Assembly (NCBI RefSeq): GCF_002192415.1 | Contig: NZ_CP021780.1 | Span: 1,798,001-1,862,000, forward strand | Reading direction: 5' to 3' | From: Paenibacillus donghaensis | GTDB lineage: Bacteria; Bacillota; Bacilli; Paenibacillales; Paenibacillaceae | Length of the DNA: 64,000 nucleotides | Shown here: in pieces, positions 24,379 to 32,985 of the stretch | Numbering within the stretch: position 1 is the stretch's first letter | Layout: every line of letters begins with the position of its first letter | Notes under the pieces: model-generated | Told to the model about the DNA's origin: nothing | The model's input: only the letters and a program-made list of their open reading frames with translations | Database searches by the model: none | Position numbers and translations under genes: made by a program

Positions 24379-26511
24379 ATGGGCAAAATGGTTAGAATGG
24401 GTATTGATGTGGGGGGAACACATACAAAAGCTGTCGCAATTGACAACGAAACACATGAGATTATTGGGAAATCTTCCGTAAAGACTACGCATGATCATGC
24501 GAGAGGTGTAGCCGCCGGCGTTGTGAAGTGTTTCCAGAATTGTCTGAAGGAAAATAACATCAAACCGGAAGATGTGGTATTCGTTGCACATAGCACGACC
24601 CAAGCAACAAATGCGCTGATTGAAGGCGATATCGCACAGGTTGGCGTCATTGGCATGGCCAAGGGTGGCCTGGAAGGCTGGCTAGCCAAAAGACAAACCA
24701 AATTGCAAAATATTGATCTGGGAAACAGTAAAGAGATCAAAATTTTTAACAGCTTCATTAACATTAAGAAAATGTCTGAAGAATCCGTGGTGCAGGTAAT
24801 CGATGATCTCAAGCGTCAGGGGGCGCAGGTCATTGTGCCTTCCATGGCTTTTGGCGTAGATAATGGCAGACCTGAGGAGATCGTTTATAAAGAGGCTGAG
24901 AAAAAAAGCATTCCGACCACGATGGCGTCCGATATTACGAAATTGTACGGGCTGACCCGGAGAACAAGAACTGCAGCGATCAATGCAAGTATTCTTCCCA
25001 AAATGCTGGACACAGCCAATTCAACCGAACAGTCTGTAAGAGAAGCTGGCGTCAACGTTCCTCTGATGATCATGAGAGGCGATGGCGGGGTCATGGAAAT
25101 CAGTGAGATGAAGAAACGTCCTGTACTTACCATGCTTTCCGGACCGGCAGCCTCAGTTATGGGGTCTTTGATGTATTTAAGAGCTTCTAATGGTGTGTAT
25201 TTCGAGGTCGGGGGAACCACTACCAATATCGGTGTGATCAAAAATGGCCGCCCGGCTATTGATTATTCTATCGTTGGCGGTCACCCGACCTATGTCAATT
25301 CGCTGGATGTGCGGGTACTTGGTGTCGCTGGAGGTTCTATGATCCGTGCGAACAAAGGTGGAGTTGTTGATGTCGGACCGAGATCTGCGCATATCGGCGG
25401 ATTGGATTATTCGGTATTTACAGACCCAGACAAAATCAAGGGAGCAAAGGTCGAATTCTTCTCGCCCAAGCCGGGGGATCCTGCAGATTATGTGGCCATC
25501 CGTCTGGAGAACGGGGAACGTGTGACGTTAACGAATTCCTGTGCAGCCAACGTGCTTGGACTGGTGAAGCCGGAGCATTTCTCCTATGGTAATGTGGAAG
25601 CCGCCAGAAGAGCTATGCAAGCTTTAGCCGATTATTGTGGTACAACCGTTGAAGACATTGCCAAACAGATCATGGAAAAGGCGTATGCGAAGATTGAACC
25701 GATCATTCTATCCCTTGCCGAAAAATATAAATTGGAGAAAGACCAGATCTCCTTAGTTGGGGTGGGTGGCGGAGCGGCTTCGCTCATTGTGTATTTCTCA
25801 GAAAAAATGGGCTTGAAGTATAGCATTCCTGAGAATGCAGAGGTCATTTCTTCCATTGGTGTTGCTCTGTCCATGGTAAGGGATGTTGTGGAGCGTATTA
25901 TCCCGTCACCTTCCAAAGAAGTGATCAGCGCACTTAAAATGGAAGCTATGAATAAAGCCATTCAGAGTGGAGCCACGCCGGAAAGCATCGAAATCCATAT
26001 TGATATCGATCCGCAAACCTCTAAGGTCACAGCGATAGCTACCGGTTCCACAGAAGTGAAAACCACTGAGCTGTTAAAGGAATGCAGTGAAGAGGAGCTG
26101 CAGGAGCTGGCCGCGAAAGATATGCGTATTTCAACAGATCAGACGAAGCTCATAGAAAAGACCAGATATGTCCATATCTTTGGTGAAAAGGTTGAAAAAG
26201 AAGGAGAAGCCGGTGCCATCCGCATACTTGACACCAAAGGGTTCATTAAGGTTCAAAGAGGCCGTGCCATGGCCATCAAGACGGCGGCAGGCGAATATCT
26301 GAATGCAGTGAAAAAGCTGTGGGAGGCTATGGCAGTCTATCAGACAGAACTCATTGCCAGACCGGATTATTATCTGTGTATCGGCGCCCGTGTCATGGAC
26401 TTTACCGCATCCGATTTCGAACAGCTAGAGCTGTTGATGGATATCGAAATTTCAACGTTTGAACCTGATACGGAGGTTATCGTTGTAGCCGCCAATATCA
26501 AGCAGAGCTAA
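24379..26511 (+). CDS. Hydantoinase/oxoprolinase family protein (HyuA-like)
   Basis: 710 residues from ATG 24379. The N-terminal Hydant_A_N domain has the ASKHA phosphate motif RMGIDVGGTHTKAVAID and the HSTTQATNALIEGD segment; the Hydantoinase_A core contains YFEVGGTTTNIGVIKNG, VLGVAGGSMIR and GVGGGAASLIVYFSEKMG. Family members hydrolyse 5-membered cyclic amides (hydantoin, 5-oxoproline, N-methylhydantoin) or carboxylate ketones, with ATP. The usual HyuB partner is missing and the C-terminal about 150 residues (HIDIDPQTSKVTAIATGS onward) are not typical of HyuA, so this may be a self-sufficient variant with another substrate. In an operon with a permease, an HExxH protein and GntR regulator. 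Confidence 0.85.
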   Translation: MGKMVRMGIDVGGTHTKAVAIDNETHEIIGKSSVKTTHDHARGVAAGVVKCFQNCLKENNIKPEDVVFVAHSTTQATNALIEGDIAQVGVIGMAKGGLEGWLAKRQTKLQNIDLGNSKEIKIFNSFINIKKMSEESVVQVIDDLKRQGAQVIVPSMAFGVDNGRPEEIVYKEAEKKSIPTTMASDITKLYGLTRRTRTAAINASILPKMLDTANSTEQSVREAGVNVPLMIMRGDGGVMEISEMKKRPVLTMLSGPAASVMGSLMYLRASNGVYFEVGGTTTNIGVIKNGRPAIDYSIVGGHPTYVNSLDVRVLGVAGGSMIRANKGGVVDVGPRSAHIGGLDYSVFTDPDKIKGAKVEFFSPKPGDPADYVAIRLENGERVTLTNSCAANVLGLVKPEHFSYGNVEAARRAMQALADYCGTTVEDIAKQIMEKAYAKIEPIILSLAEKYKLEKDQISLVGVGGGAASLIVYFSEKMGLKYSIPENAEVISSIGVALSMVRDVVERIIPSPSKEVISALKMEAMNKAIQSGATPESIEIHIDIDPQTSKVTAIATGSTEVKTTELLKECSEEELQELAAKDMRISTDQTKLIEKTRYVHIFGEKVEKEGEAGAIRILDTKGFIKVQRGRAMAIKTAAGEYLNAVKKLWEAMAVYQTELIARPDYYLCIGARVMDFTASDFEQLELLMDIEISTFEPDTEVIVVAANIKQS

Positions 26512-26563
26512 TGGTGGTTTATGGTGTCATTCATAGTATAAAGGAATGAAGAATGGAGGCAGC

Positions 26564-27268
26564 ATGCAGGTGCAGATGAAGCTAGGAGATATGACGCATA
26601 ATTTGTTGCAGGTAGACGATGAAGCTTGGGGATTGTACGCCTTCTCAAGGGATATTCTGAACCAACGCATTCTGCCTGAAAGAAAGACAGAGATGATTGC
26701 CAAAGCTATAGCATGCGGTAAAGAATATGCACAGAAGATCATCCTTGAATATGGATCTACAGATGTTCGTATGATCGCCCAAAAGCTGAAGCTGAAGCTT
26801 GAATTTCAGGATGCACTCATGACGGGAAAACGTGTGCTGTTCGCCTGCTATACCCCACCGGATAAAATTGAAATTATGGAAGAGCCCGTACGCAAGGCGG
26901 CGGAGCTGATTCAGGGGGAAGAACCGGCCATAGTTGAACTTTTTCAGCAAGCTGTTATAATGAATACTATCCTTGGCCACGAGATTTTTCATTTTGTAGA
27001 AGACCAGTTTGAACAGGAAATATATACGCGGACTGAGAAGATTCTGTTATGGAGTCTACTCGGCTATAAGAATTATTCTACAATACGTACCTTGAGTGAA
27101 ATCGGAGCCATGGCATTTACACAGGAATTGAATAGACTGAGCTACTCGCCGTTTATTCTGGATGTTCTTTTGTATTATAGCTACGATTCTTCCAGTGCGG
27201 AGAAAATATATCGTGATGTACTAGGAGTGAGTTCAGGAAGGTGTAGGGAACCCGTTGAAGATTATTAA
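26564..27268 (+). CDS. HExxH putative zinc-metallopeptidase-like protein, unknown family
   Basis: 234 residues from ATG 26564, preceded by TGGAGG at 5 bp (upstream ATG 26546 has a poor site). Contains ILGHEIFHFVEDQFEQ (H-E-x-x-H near residue 140) and, about 40 residues on, SEIGAMAFTQELN, whose glutamate could be the third zinc ligand, as in gluzincin/ImmA-type peptidases. No signal peptide. It lies between the hydantoinase-family gene and the GntR gene, overlapping the latter by 14 bp, so it belongs to the same pathway. It may act as an amidohydrolase or peptidase on the ring-opened product rather than as a protease; this is inference. Not recognised as a named family. Confidence 0.7.
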   Translation: MQVQMKLGDMTHNLLQVDDEAWGLYAFSRDILNQRILPERKTEMIAKAIACGKEYAQKIILEYGSTDVRMIAQKLKLKLEFQDALMTGKRVLFACYTPPDKIEIMEEPVRKAAELIQGEEPAIVELFQQAVIMNTILGHEIFHFVEDQFEQEIYTRTEKILLWSLLGYKNYSTIRTLSEIGAMAFTQELNRLSYSPFILDVLLYYSYDSSSAEKIYRDVLGVSSGRCREPVEDY

Positions 27269-27923
27269 TAACAGTAATTCATTAAATGATGTAACTTACA
27301 ATAAAATAAGAGAAGACATCATGAATATGACCTTGGAGCCCGGAATGGATGTCAGCGTGCAGAAGCTCTCCGAACGCTATGGCGTGAGCAGAACACCGGT
27401 ACGTGAAGCAGTGGTCCGCCTTCAACAGTCAGGACTGGTGGAAATATATCCTCAGCGAAAAACAGTAGTATCCAAAATTGATCTGCAAAGAGTTCGTGAG
27501 GAGTGGTTTATTAGAACTTCTCTCGAATCTGCCGTGGTGGATGGATTTATCCGCAAGTGCAGCGAACTTGTAGCGGATACCATGCAAGAATTGATCAACA
27601 AACAGAAAAAATATATGGATAAAAAGTATTTCAGAGAATTCTATTTTAAGGACAACCGTTTTCATCAGCTTATTTTTGAGACGGCTGGAGAAGAGCTTTC
27701 CTGGTTTACTATTGAAGAGGTAGCCTCCCATTATAATCGTATCCGCTTGCTGTACGGTAAGATGGAAGGGGTGCAGCAATCCGATATTGATAAACATGTA
27801 AAGATGGTTGCGGCAACCCGTAAGCGGGATGTGGAAGGAATGCGCAAGGTTGTTATGGAGCACTCCAATACTTTACTGGATCGGGTGCACAGTATGTCTA
27901 AGCAATATCCCCATTTTTTCTAA
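27255..27923 (+). CDS. GntR/FadR-family transcriptional regulator (FCD domain)
   Basis: 222 residues, TTG start at 27255. The winged helix is at about 12-75: LEPGMDVSVQKLSERYGVSRTPVREAVVRLQQSGLVEI, the classic GntR signature. The C-terminal FCD helical domain has DNRFHQLIFETAGEE with the D/H pattern of metal or ligand binding. Probably senses the substrate and controls the operon through the CATG palindromes at 22837-22902. Overlaps the HExxH gene by 14 bp and ends at terminator 27959-28012. Confidence 0.9.
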   Translation: MKIINNSNSLNDVTYNKIREDIMNMTLEPGMDVSVQKLSERYGVSRTPVREAVVRLQQSGLVEIYPQRKTVVSKIDLQRVREEWFIRTSLESAVVDGFIRKCSELVADTMQELINKQKKYMDKKYFREFYFKDNRFHQLIFETAGEELSWFTIEEVASHYNRIRLLYGKMEGVQQSDIDKHVKMVAATRKRDVEGMRKVVMEHSNTLLDRVHSMSKQYPHFF

Positions 27924-27958
27924 ACATAAGCAATAGTGATGTTGTACGCCTGAGGCGA

Positions 27959-28012
27959 TACTATAAGCCGTGTTCCGCATGGAGCACGGCTTATAGTATA
28001 CGTCTCTTTTTG
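27959..28012 (+). terminator. Rho-independent terminator of the hydantoinase-family operon
   Basis: 18-pair stem (27959-27976 with 27981-27998, one G-U) with a 4-base loop; T-rich sequence follows. From 28013 to 28167 nothing recognisable is seen. Confidence 0.88.
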
Positions 28013-28167
28013 TGCCGCTGCTCAATCATCAGCCATCCGAGAGAGAGCTAGAGGCAGCACTCAAAGGTTATTGGATTAACATTCCAGCCGGCTTCCATTG
28101 TCATTACCAGCGCCATTTTTCTTATGGCTCCGCTCTTTGATGGATACAAGATTAGGCTGCATACAAA

Positions 28168-28215
28168 CGAATAAACCAGCAAGCTCCAATCCTTGGAGGC
28201 TTGCTGGTTTATTCG
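28168..28215. terminator. Bidirectional terminator-like hairpin (AACCAGCAAG type)
   Basis: Perfect 17-bp arms (CGAATAAACCAGCAAGC and complement) plus inner TCC/GGA; A- and T-rich on both flanks, serving the minus-strand gene at 28244. Stem core is shared with 22597-22632. Confidence 0.8.
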
Positions 28216-28243
28216 TTATACATGGAAGCCGTGTGGAGCGGGA

Positions 28244-28708
28244 TCAGATGGATAATGCCAGCTGCTCCAGGCTCTCCTCACGGGTAACGATTGACAGCTC
28301 TGTAGCGAGGCCCAGATAGGCGCGCATGCGCAGCATCATCTCTCTGCGGAAGCTGGGCCAGAGAATGCGGCTCTCGCCTTGATAACCGCGGCAGGAATAT
28401 TGGGCTTCCACGCCCTGCTGATCCTGACGCACAGTGGTGATCTTCAGATTGTGCGAGGCCAGCTCGCGGGTAACCTCCTGAAGCATGATGGAGGTCTTCT
28501 TGGTGGCAGTGGATACCAGCTCCATGTAGAGCTGGGGAGTCTTGAACAGGCCGCTCTTGCCGATGACCCGGCAATCACGTTCGAATACTTTATGAATAAA
28601 TGTTAGCAGCAGGTAGCTTCTGACCAGGGACAATTCGTCTTTGGTAATATCTTCCTCACGGGTATGTGGATGTGGTGTAGTTGGAGTGGTTATCTTAGTA
28701 GTCGCCAT
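28244..28708 (-). CDS. Conserved hypothetical protein, possibly YhjD-like, with LexA-like box
   Basis: 154 residues from ATG 28708 (GAGGTGA 7 bp upstream). Threonine/proline-rich N-terminus (about 20 residues), then a helical, basic domain: LLTFIHKVFERDCRVIGKSG, YMELVSTATKKTSIMLQEVT, FRREMMLRMRAYLG. The pattern recalls B. subtilis YhjD (unknown function), low confidence. The promoter (28749-28778) contains a near-consensus LexA box just downstream of the -10, suggesting DNA-damage induction. The stop codon is followed by the hairpin 28168-28215. Confidence 0.7.
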   Translation of the reverse strand: MATTKITTPTTPHPHTREEDITKDELSLVRSYLLLTFIHKVFERDCRVIGKSGLFKTPQLYMELVSTATKKTSIMLQEVTRELASHNLKITTVRQDQQGVEAQYSCRGYQGESRILWPSFRREMMLRMRAYLGLATELSIVTREESLEQLALSI

Positions 28709-28733
28709 TATAAATCACCTCATTTATAGTATG

Positions 28734-28778
28734 CGAACCTTTGTTCTCATTATACATCGGTTTGGTGTATAATTGCAA
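28734..28778 (-). promoter_or_regulatory. Promoter with LexA/DinR-like box
   Basis: Minus strand: TTGCAA (28773-28778), 18-bp spacer, TATAAT (28749-28754). CGAACCTTTGTTCT (28734-28747, plus-strand reading) resembles the Firmicute box CGAAC-N4-GTTCG. Confidence 0.6.
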
Positions 28779-28823
28779 TAAATATACATAAAAACCTGTA
28801 TAAAAAGATTTCAAACAAAAATA

Positions 28824-28852
28824 TTGACGTCTTATCGCAGGCGTGGTATGAT
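28824..28852 (+). promoter_or_regulatory. Promoter of tRNA-Leu(CAG)
   Basis: TTGACG (28824-28829), 17-bp spacer, TATGAT (28847-28852), 36 bp before the mature tRNA. Confidence 0.7.
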
Positions 28853-28888
28853 CTATCTTGTCGTTACAAACGATCATTTATAGAATAT

Positions 28889-28972
28889 GCGGTCATGGCG
28901 GAATTGGCAGACGCGCTGGCTTCAGGTGCCAGTGATAGCAATATCGTGGAGGTTCGAGTCCTCTTGACCGCA
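28889..28972 (+). tRNA. tRNA-Leu, anticodon CAG
   Basis: 84 nt. Acceptor GCGGTCA/TGACCGC, D-arm GGCGGAATTGGCAGACGC, anticodon arm CTGGC-TTCAGGT-GCCAG (anticodon CAG), class II variable arm GATA-GCAA-TATC, T-arm GGAGG-TTCGAGT-CCTCT, discriminator A. CCA not encoded. Confidence 0.97.
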
Positions 28973-28989
28973 CTATACCTTCAAACAAA

Positions 28990-29011
28990 CTCTTCTTCGG
29001 AAGGGTTTTTT
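28990..29011 (+). terminator. tRNA-Leu terminator
   Basis: CTCTTC-TTCG-GAAGGG hairpin with a UUCG tetraloop and T6. Confidence 0.9.
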
Positions 29012-29222
29012 ATTTTGTGTTTTAACATCGTGGTATTGTTAAGAGACATAGGATCGACAGAGGCTAAAGAGATTGTGAAAGGACTCGAAAGCAAGAACGG
29101 GGAGGCCAAATATATGAGTTCCTGTCGCTATGAATGCCTACGTGGCCGCGAAATTAACCGATAAGACCGGGTGCACCAGTGATTGACTGAAAGCAGGCAG
29201 AGGATAATGAGCAGCGGCGGCT

Positions 29223-30845
29223 TTATCCCAATTCAGTCTGTGAATAATTCAGCTTGTATTCCTTGGGACTCATCCCTGTGTATTTGGAGAACACATGAGT
29301 GAAATAAGCAGGTGTCTCAATACCTACTGCTTCCCCGACTTCGTATACTTTACTCGCCGGATTCCGGAGTAATTTCTTCGCCTTTTCAATCCGGTACTTG
29401 TTGATCACGTCGATGATGGACTCACCGGTTACTTTTTTGTAAAGGCGGCTGAGGTAGCTGCTGTTGATGTGGATATGGTCCGCAATAATCTGCAGATTCA
29501 GGTTCTGGTTGTAATGCTCTCTTATATATTTCTGGCATTCTATAACGATGTAATTGGGCTGTTTGTCATTGAGTGCCATTGCCCTTGAGCAGCTTCGAAT
29601 CAAGCGCTTGAGGATGTCTGTTAACAGCTGAATGCTCTTGCTCTCCTGGATTTGCTTGTAAACCGCGGATTGGCCTTCATCCATCTCCGGTGCGAAGGGC
29701 TGGCTAACGCTCAGCAAACGGAAACAGTAGGAACCGATAAGCAGACATGCTACCTTTACATTCTCGATATGCTCTTTGATGCTCTTGTAACCATCAAGTA
29801 ACTGATCCAGCTGCTGAATCGCCAGATCGCATTGTCCTTGTTGCAGATGTTCGGCAATTTGCTCTGCGGCGTGATGGGGAGGAGCTCCGGGAGTGAGTGT
29901 CTGGTTCGTATGAGGCATATAAACAGCTACATAATTATCGTTATAAAAGCTGCCCTGCAGCGCGTCTCTAGCCTCCAGATAAGCCGTTGACAGTGTCAAT
30001 ATATTCCGGTGCAGCAAGCTGATGCCGATATTGATATGGTATTGCCTGAAGTTCTCCGCCAAGGCGAGAATTTCATTGCTGATCTTGAGCAGGGCTTGGG
30101 TGGAGATTGCGGCATTGCCACTGCCCATGGAGACAATAGCCAGAAGAGTGTTTTTTTCCATATTCATGATATAAGAGGGCCGGTCCCCGAAGGCCAGGAC
30201 AAGGAATTGGCGGATGGAGGCCAGGAACCGGTGATGGTCATTCGCCTTTGCACCAACATTTACAGGGAGGCCGGGTATACCCTTAACCTCCATATAGACG
30301 GCGAAATAGTCCTCTAACTGCAGCCCCAGCTCGCTTGAACGGCTGAACAAACCAGCTTCATCGCTAATCAAGCCATAGACGGCTTCCTTGAGGAATTTTT
30401 CGCTGATTTCGGACAGATGATCGTTGATCTTGCTTTCCAGCTGTTTTACCTTCTGCTGCTGCTCCCGTTCCTTGTCCAGCAGCTGTGTCGCTTTTTCAAT
30501 AGCCCGGGGTATCTGCTCTGTGGGATTGGTCTTGACTACAAAATCGACGACTTCATATTGAATAGCCGTTTGGGCATAGGAGAAGTCGGCGAAGGCAGTA
30601 AGAATGATAACCTTCGTTTGCGGAAAGTGCCGGTGCACATGGTCCGATAAAGCAAGACCATCCATCCCCGGCATGCGGATATCCGTGACTACGATATCGA
30701 CATCATAATAGCCCAGCATGTCGACAGCTTCCATCCCGTTGGATGCCTCACAAATGACCTCGCATTGGAGCACGCTCCAGTCAATAAAGCACTGCAGCCC
30801 TTTTTTGATAACAGGCTCATCATCTACAATCATGACCTTATACAT
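29223..30845 (-). CDS. YesN-type response regulator (receiver + AraC HTH)
   Basis: 540 residues from ATG 30845, preceded by AGGGGGA. Receiver domain at 1-120: MIVDDEPVIKKGL, phosphoacceptor in VVTDIRMPGMDGLAL (D about 55), and lysine in FVVKTNPTE. A long middle region is followed by two AraC helix-turn-helix units (QIIADHIHINSSYLSRLYKKVTGESI and VYEVGEAVGIETPAYFTHVFSKYTGMSPKEY). Such regulators activate adjacent sugar ABC operons in Paenibacillus and Bacillus. It overlaps the kinase gene by 8 bp and is divergent from the sugar operon at 32986. Confidence 0.93.
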   Translation of the reverse strand: MYKVMIVDDEPVIKKGLQCFIDWSVLQCEVICEASNGMEAVDMLGYYDVDIVVTDIRMPGMDGLALSDHVHRHFPQTKVIILTAFADFSYAQTAIQYEVVDFVVKTNPTEQIPRAIEKATQLLDKEREQQQKVKQLESKINDHLSEISEKFLKEAVYGLISDEAGLFSRSSELGLQLEDYFAVYMEVKGIPGLPVNVGAKANDHHRFLASIRQFLVLAFGDRPSYIMNMEKNTLLAIVSMGSGNAAISTQALLKISNEILALAENFRQYHINIGISLLHRNILTLSTAYLEARDALQGSFYNDNYVAVYMPHTNQTLTPGAPPHHAAEQIAEHLQQGQCDLAIQQLDQLLDGYKSIKEHIENVKVACLLIGSYCFRLLSVSQPFAPEMDEGQSAVYKQIQESKSIQLLTDILKRLIRSCSRAMALNDKQPNYIVIECQKYIREHYNQNLNLQIIADHIHINSSYLSRLYKKVTGESIIDVINKYRIEKAKKLLRNPASKVYEVGEAVGIETPAYFTHVFSKYTGMSPKEYKLNYSQTELG

Positions 30846-32670
30846 GTGATAGTTCCCCCTGATCTGCCGGTATGTGTAGGGTGACTTTGGCACCTGTGCC
30901 GAGCTCGCTCTCGACATCAATTCCATAAGGCTCGCCGTAGAGCAGCTTAACCCGTTTATGCGTGTTGATCAGGCCAATATTGTTGTGGCCCTGTTTGCGC
31001 ATGGTGTCGCTCTCGAAATTACTCCAATTCTTGGGAACATGCTCAAATCCGCTGCCATTATCCGTGATCTCGAAATAGACCGAATCGTTCCGGCGGTAAA
31101 TGCGGATGTGGATGCTTCCTTTGCCGAGCTTTTTTTCTACGCCGTGAACTACGGCATTTTCCACCAGAGGTTCGACACTCAGCTTGGGCAGCAGCAGATC
31201 CAGTATGCCCTCATCCTCGATCTGGATCGTGTACTCCATTTTGTCCTCAAACCTTTCCTTCTGCAGATAAAGATAAAATCTGATGAAATCCAGCTCCTGG
31301 CGAATCGAGATCTTGGCTAGACTGCTCGAGTAAATACTTGCCTGCAGCAGCTCGGTGAGGGATGTTACCATTTTGTAAACGGTCTCATCTCTGGACAGCT
31401 TTGCTTTGTAGCCAATGGTAATCAACGTATTGAACAGAAAATGCGGATTCATCTGAGCCTGCAGAAATTTGATCTCCGACTCTTTGACCAGCAGATGCTT
31501 CTCGTAAACTTCCTTGATCAGATAGTTAATCTCGTCGGTCATGTTGTTGAAGGTGGTACTGAGCTGATTGAGCTCCACATCTTTGAAGGCCGGCATCCTG
31601 GTGTTGTAATCCCCTTTCTTGACCTTACGGATACTCCGCAGCAGATCGCGGATGATCCGGGTAAAGCGTAATGATAACAGCACGCCTGCTGCAAGCGATA
31701 CGAAAGCAATCAGCGCGATCATCCAAATGTAATTGTGCATGCTCCCCGATAATTTGGCGAGTACCTGCTTCCTCGGAATGCCGGCAATGAAGGTAAGCCC
31801 GGTGGTACCGATGCTGCGGGAAGCAGCCAGATAAGTCTCCTGATTAAGCTTGACCTCACTTACTTCCGTATGATCTCTCAGCGCGAGCACATCTGGAGAA
31901 ACGACAGAACCTAACTCCTGCTTACCGGCACTGGAATAGATGACTCCACGGTTATCAATAATGTAGGCCATAGCGCCCGGGAATTCGAGCAGCCCGGAAT
32001 ACTCCTCCGCTAAATCTGCTTCATTCGTACCGAAGATCAGTACAAGGCGCTGCTCGGGAAGGTTGATATTGGACATCACCCGAGTGAAATAGAGGGTAGG
32101 ATCGCCGGGACTGGGCGTCAGAACTTCCTTGCCGCGAACCATTCTGCCGTTAACCGATTGATAGACTGCGAGATTGTTTCGGTTAATCTGTTCAATGTTT
32201 GGCGGTGACTTTAGAACGGATATATAGTTATCGGTATCAAAAAATACATAGGCCGTTGACAGCAGGCTGATATTCCAAGCATTGTTGAACATAAGGCTGT
32301 ACTTCAGGTCCTCTTCCATTTCACTTTTATTGACGAATTTCTTGTAGAAGTCATCGCTCAGCGACATATCGTCGATTAACCAGTTTCTTAACATTTTAGT
32401 AGAGAGGAAATGCAGGGAGGTATTGTCAATAATTTGAAAGGACTTCTCAATATTGTCGTTGGTCTGGCGGATCAGCAGGGACAGATTATCATTGGCATTC
32501 CTGGTTAGAATCTGGGAGATGTTCCAATAGAAGTAGCAGCCGGCGAACGTCATCGGCAGAAGAATCAGCAGAAAGATAATAATGACCATTTTATTTCTTA
32601 CCGGAATGCGGAGGAAACCTCCGAGTATTGGACGAAGGCTGAACCGCCTCCGGATATGCTGGTTGGACAT
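30838..32670 (-). CDS. YesM-type sensor histidine kinase
   Basis: 610 residues from ATG 32670 (AAGGAG 9 bp upstream). N-terminal membrane helix (about 25-48), extracellular sensor of about 240 residues, second helix (about 288-312), HAMP (SIRKVKKGDYNTRMP), and a His_kinase/HATPase pair with EIKFLQAQMNPHFLFNTLITIG (phosphorylated histidine in NPHF) and VEPLVENAVVHG. Probably senses extracellular sugar or its binding protein and drives the response regulator at 29223 to activate the divergent importer operon. No tagged periplasmic helper is visible. Confidence 0.93.
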   Translation of the reverse strand: MSNQHIRRRFSLRPILGGFLRIPVRNKMVIIIFLLILLPMTFAGCYFYWNISQILTRNANDNLSLLIRQTNDNIEKSFQIIDNTSLHFLSTKMLRNWLIDDMSLSDDFYKKFVNKSEMEEDLKYSLMFNNAWNISLLSTAYVFFDTDNYISVLKSPPNIEQINRNNLAVYQSVNGRMVRGKEVLTPSPGDPTLYFTRVMSNINLPEQRLVLIFGTNEADLAEEYSGLLEFPGAMAYIIDNRGVIYSSAGKQELGSVVSPDVLALRDHTEVSEVKLNQETYLAASRSIGTTGLTFIAGIPRKQVLAKLSGSMHNYIWMIALIAFVSLAAGVLLSLRFTRIIRDLLRSIRKVKKGDYNTRMPAFKDVELNQLSTTFNNMTDEINYLIKEVYEKHLLVKESEIKFLQAQMNPHFLFNTLITIGYKAKLSRDETVYKMVTSLTELLQASIYSSSLAKISIRQELDFIRFYLYLQKERFEDKMEYTIQIEDEGILDLLLPKLSVEPLVENAVVHGVEKKLGKGSIHIRIYRRNDSVYFEITDNGSGFEHVPKNWSNFESDTMRKQGHNNIGLINTHKRVKLLYGEPYGIDVESELGTGAKVTLHIPADQGELSHV

Positions 32671-32985
32671 GCTGGTTGCTCCTTGTTGATGAGTCTGTAG
32701 TACAGCCATTATATAATCATTTCATGGTGGCGAATAGCGGAGCCGAACGAAATAGGGTCATTTCCGGCCAGATGGTAAAGAAAACGACAAAGAGTTAAAG
32801 AAATCTGAAAACCCTTTCACCTATCCCCCTGCCTTGCCTCATTTGCTCAAGATATTATAAAAGATCATGCGGAAAAACGAATTCATTACCCTTTTTCTTT
32901 GTTCTACAATGAGAGCTGTAAACAACTGTAATTGGCTACAGGGTTATGCCCTGCCTTAAGCCATCATTCTAAAGGGGGATTTATT
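32671..32985. promoter_or_regulatory. Divergent control region between YesMN-type genes and sugar operon
   Basis: 315 bp without genes. Contains a cre-like sequence TGAAAACCCTTTCA (32806-32819; one central mismatch to TGWAANCGNTNWCA), hinting at CcpA control, and TACAAT at 32905-32910 as a possible -10 for the sugar operon. Response-regulator sites could not be identified by eye. Confidence 0.45.

Noticed and set aside
28895..29164. 89-codon ORF across tRNA-Leu
   Set aside because: Its first third is the tRNA and its middle the terminator. The distal part (EAKEIVKGLESKNGEAKYM) faintly recalls a short-chain dehydrogenase but is too short to annotate.
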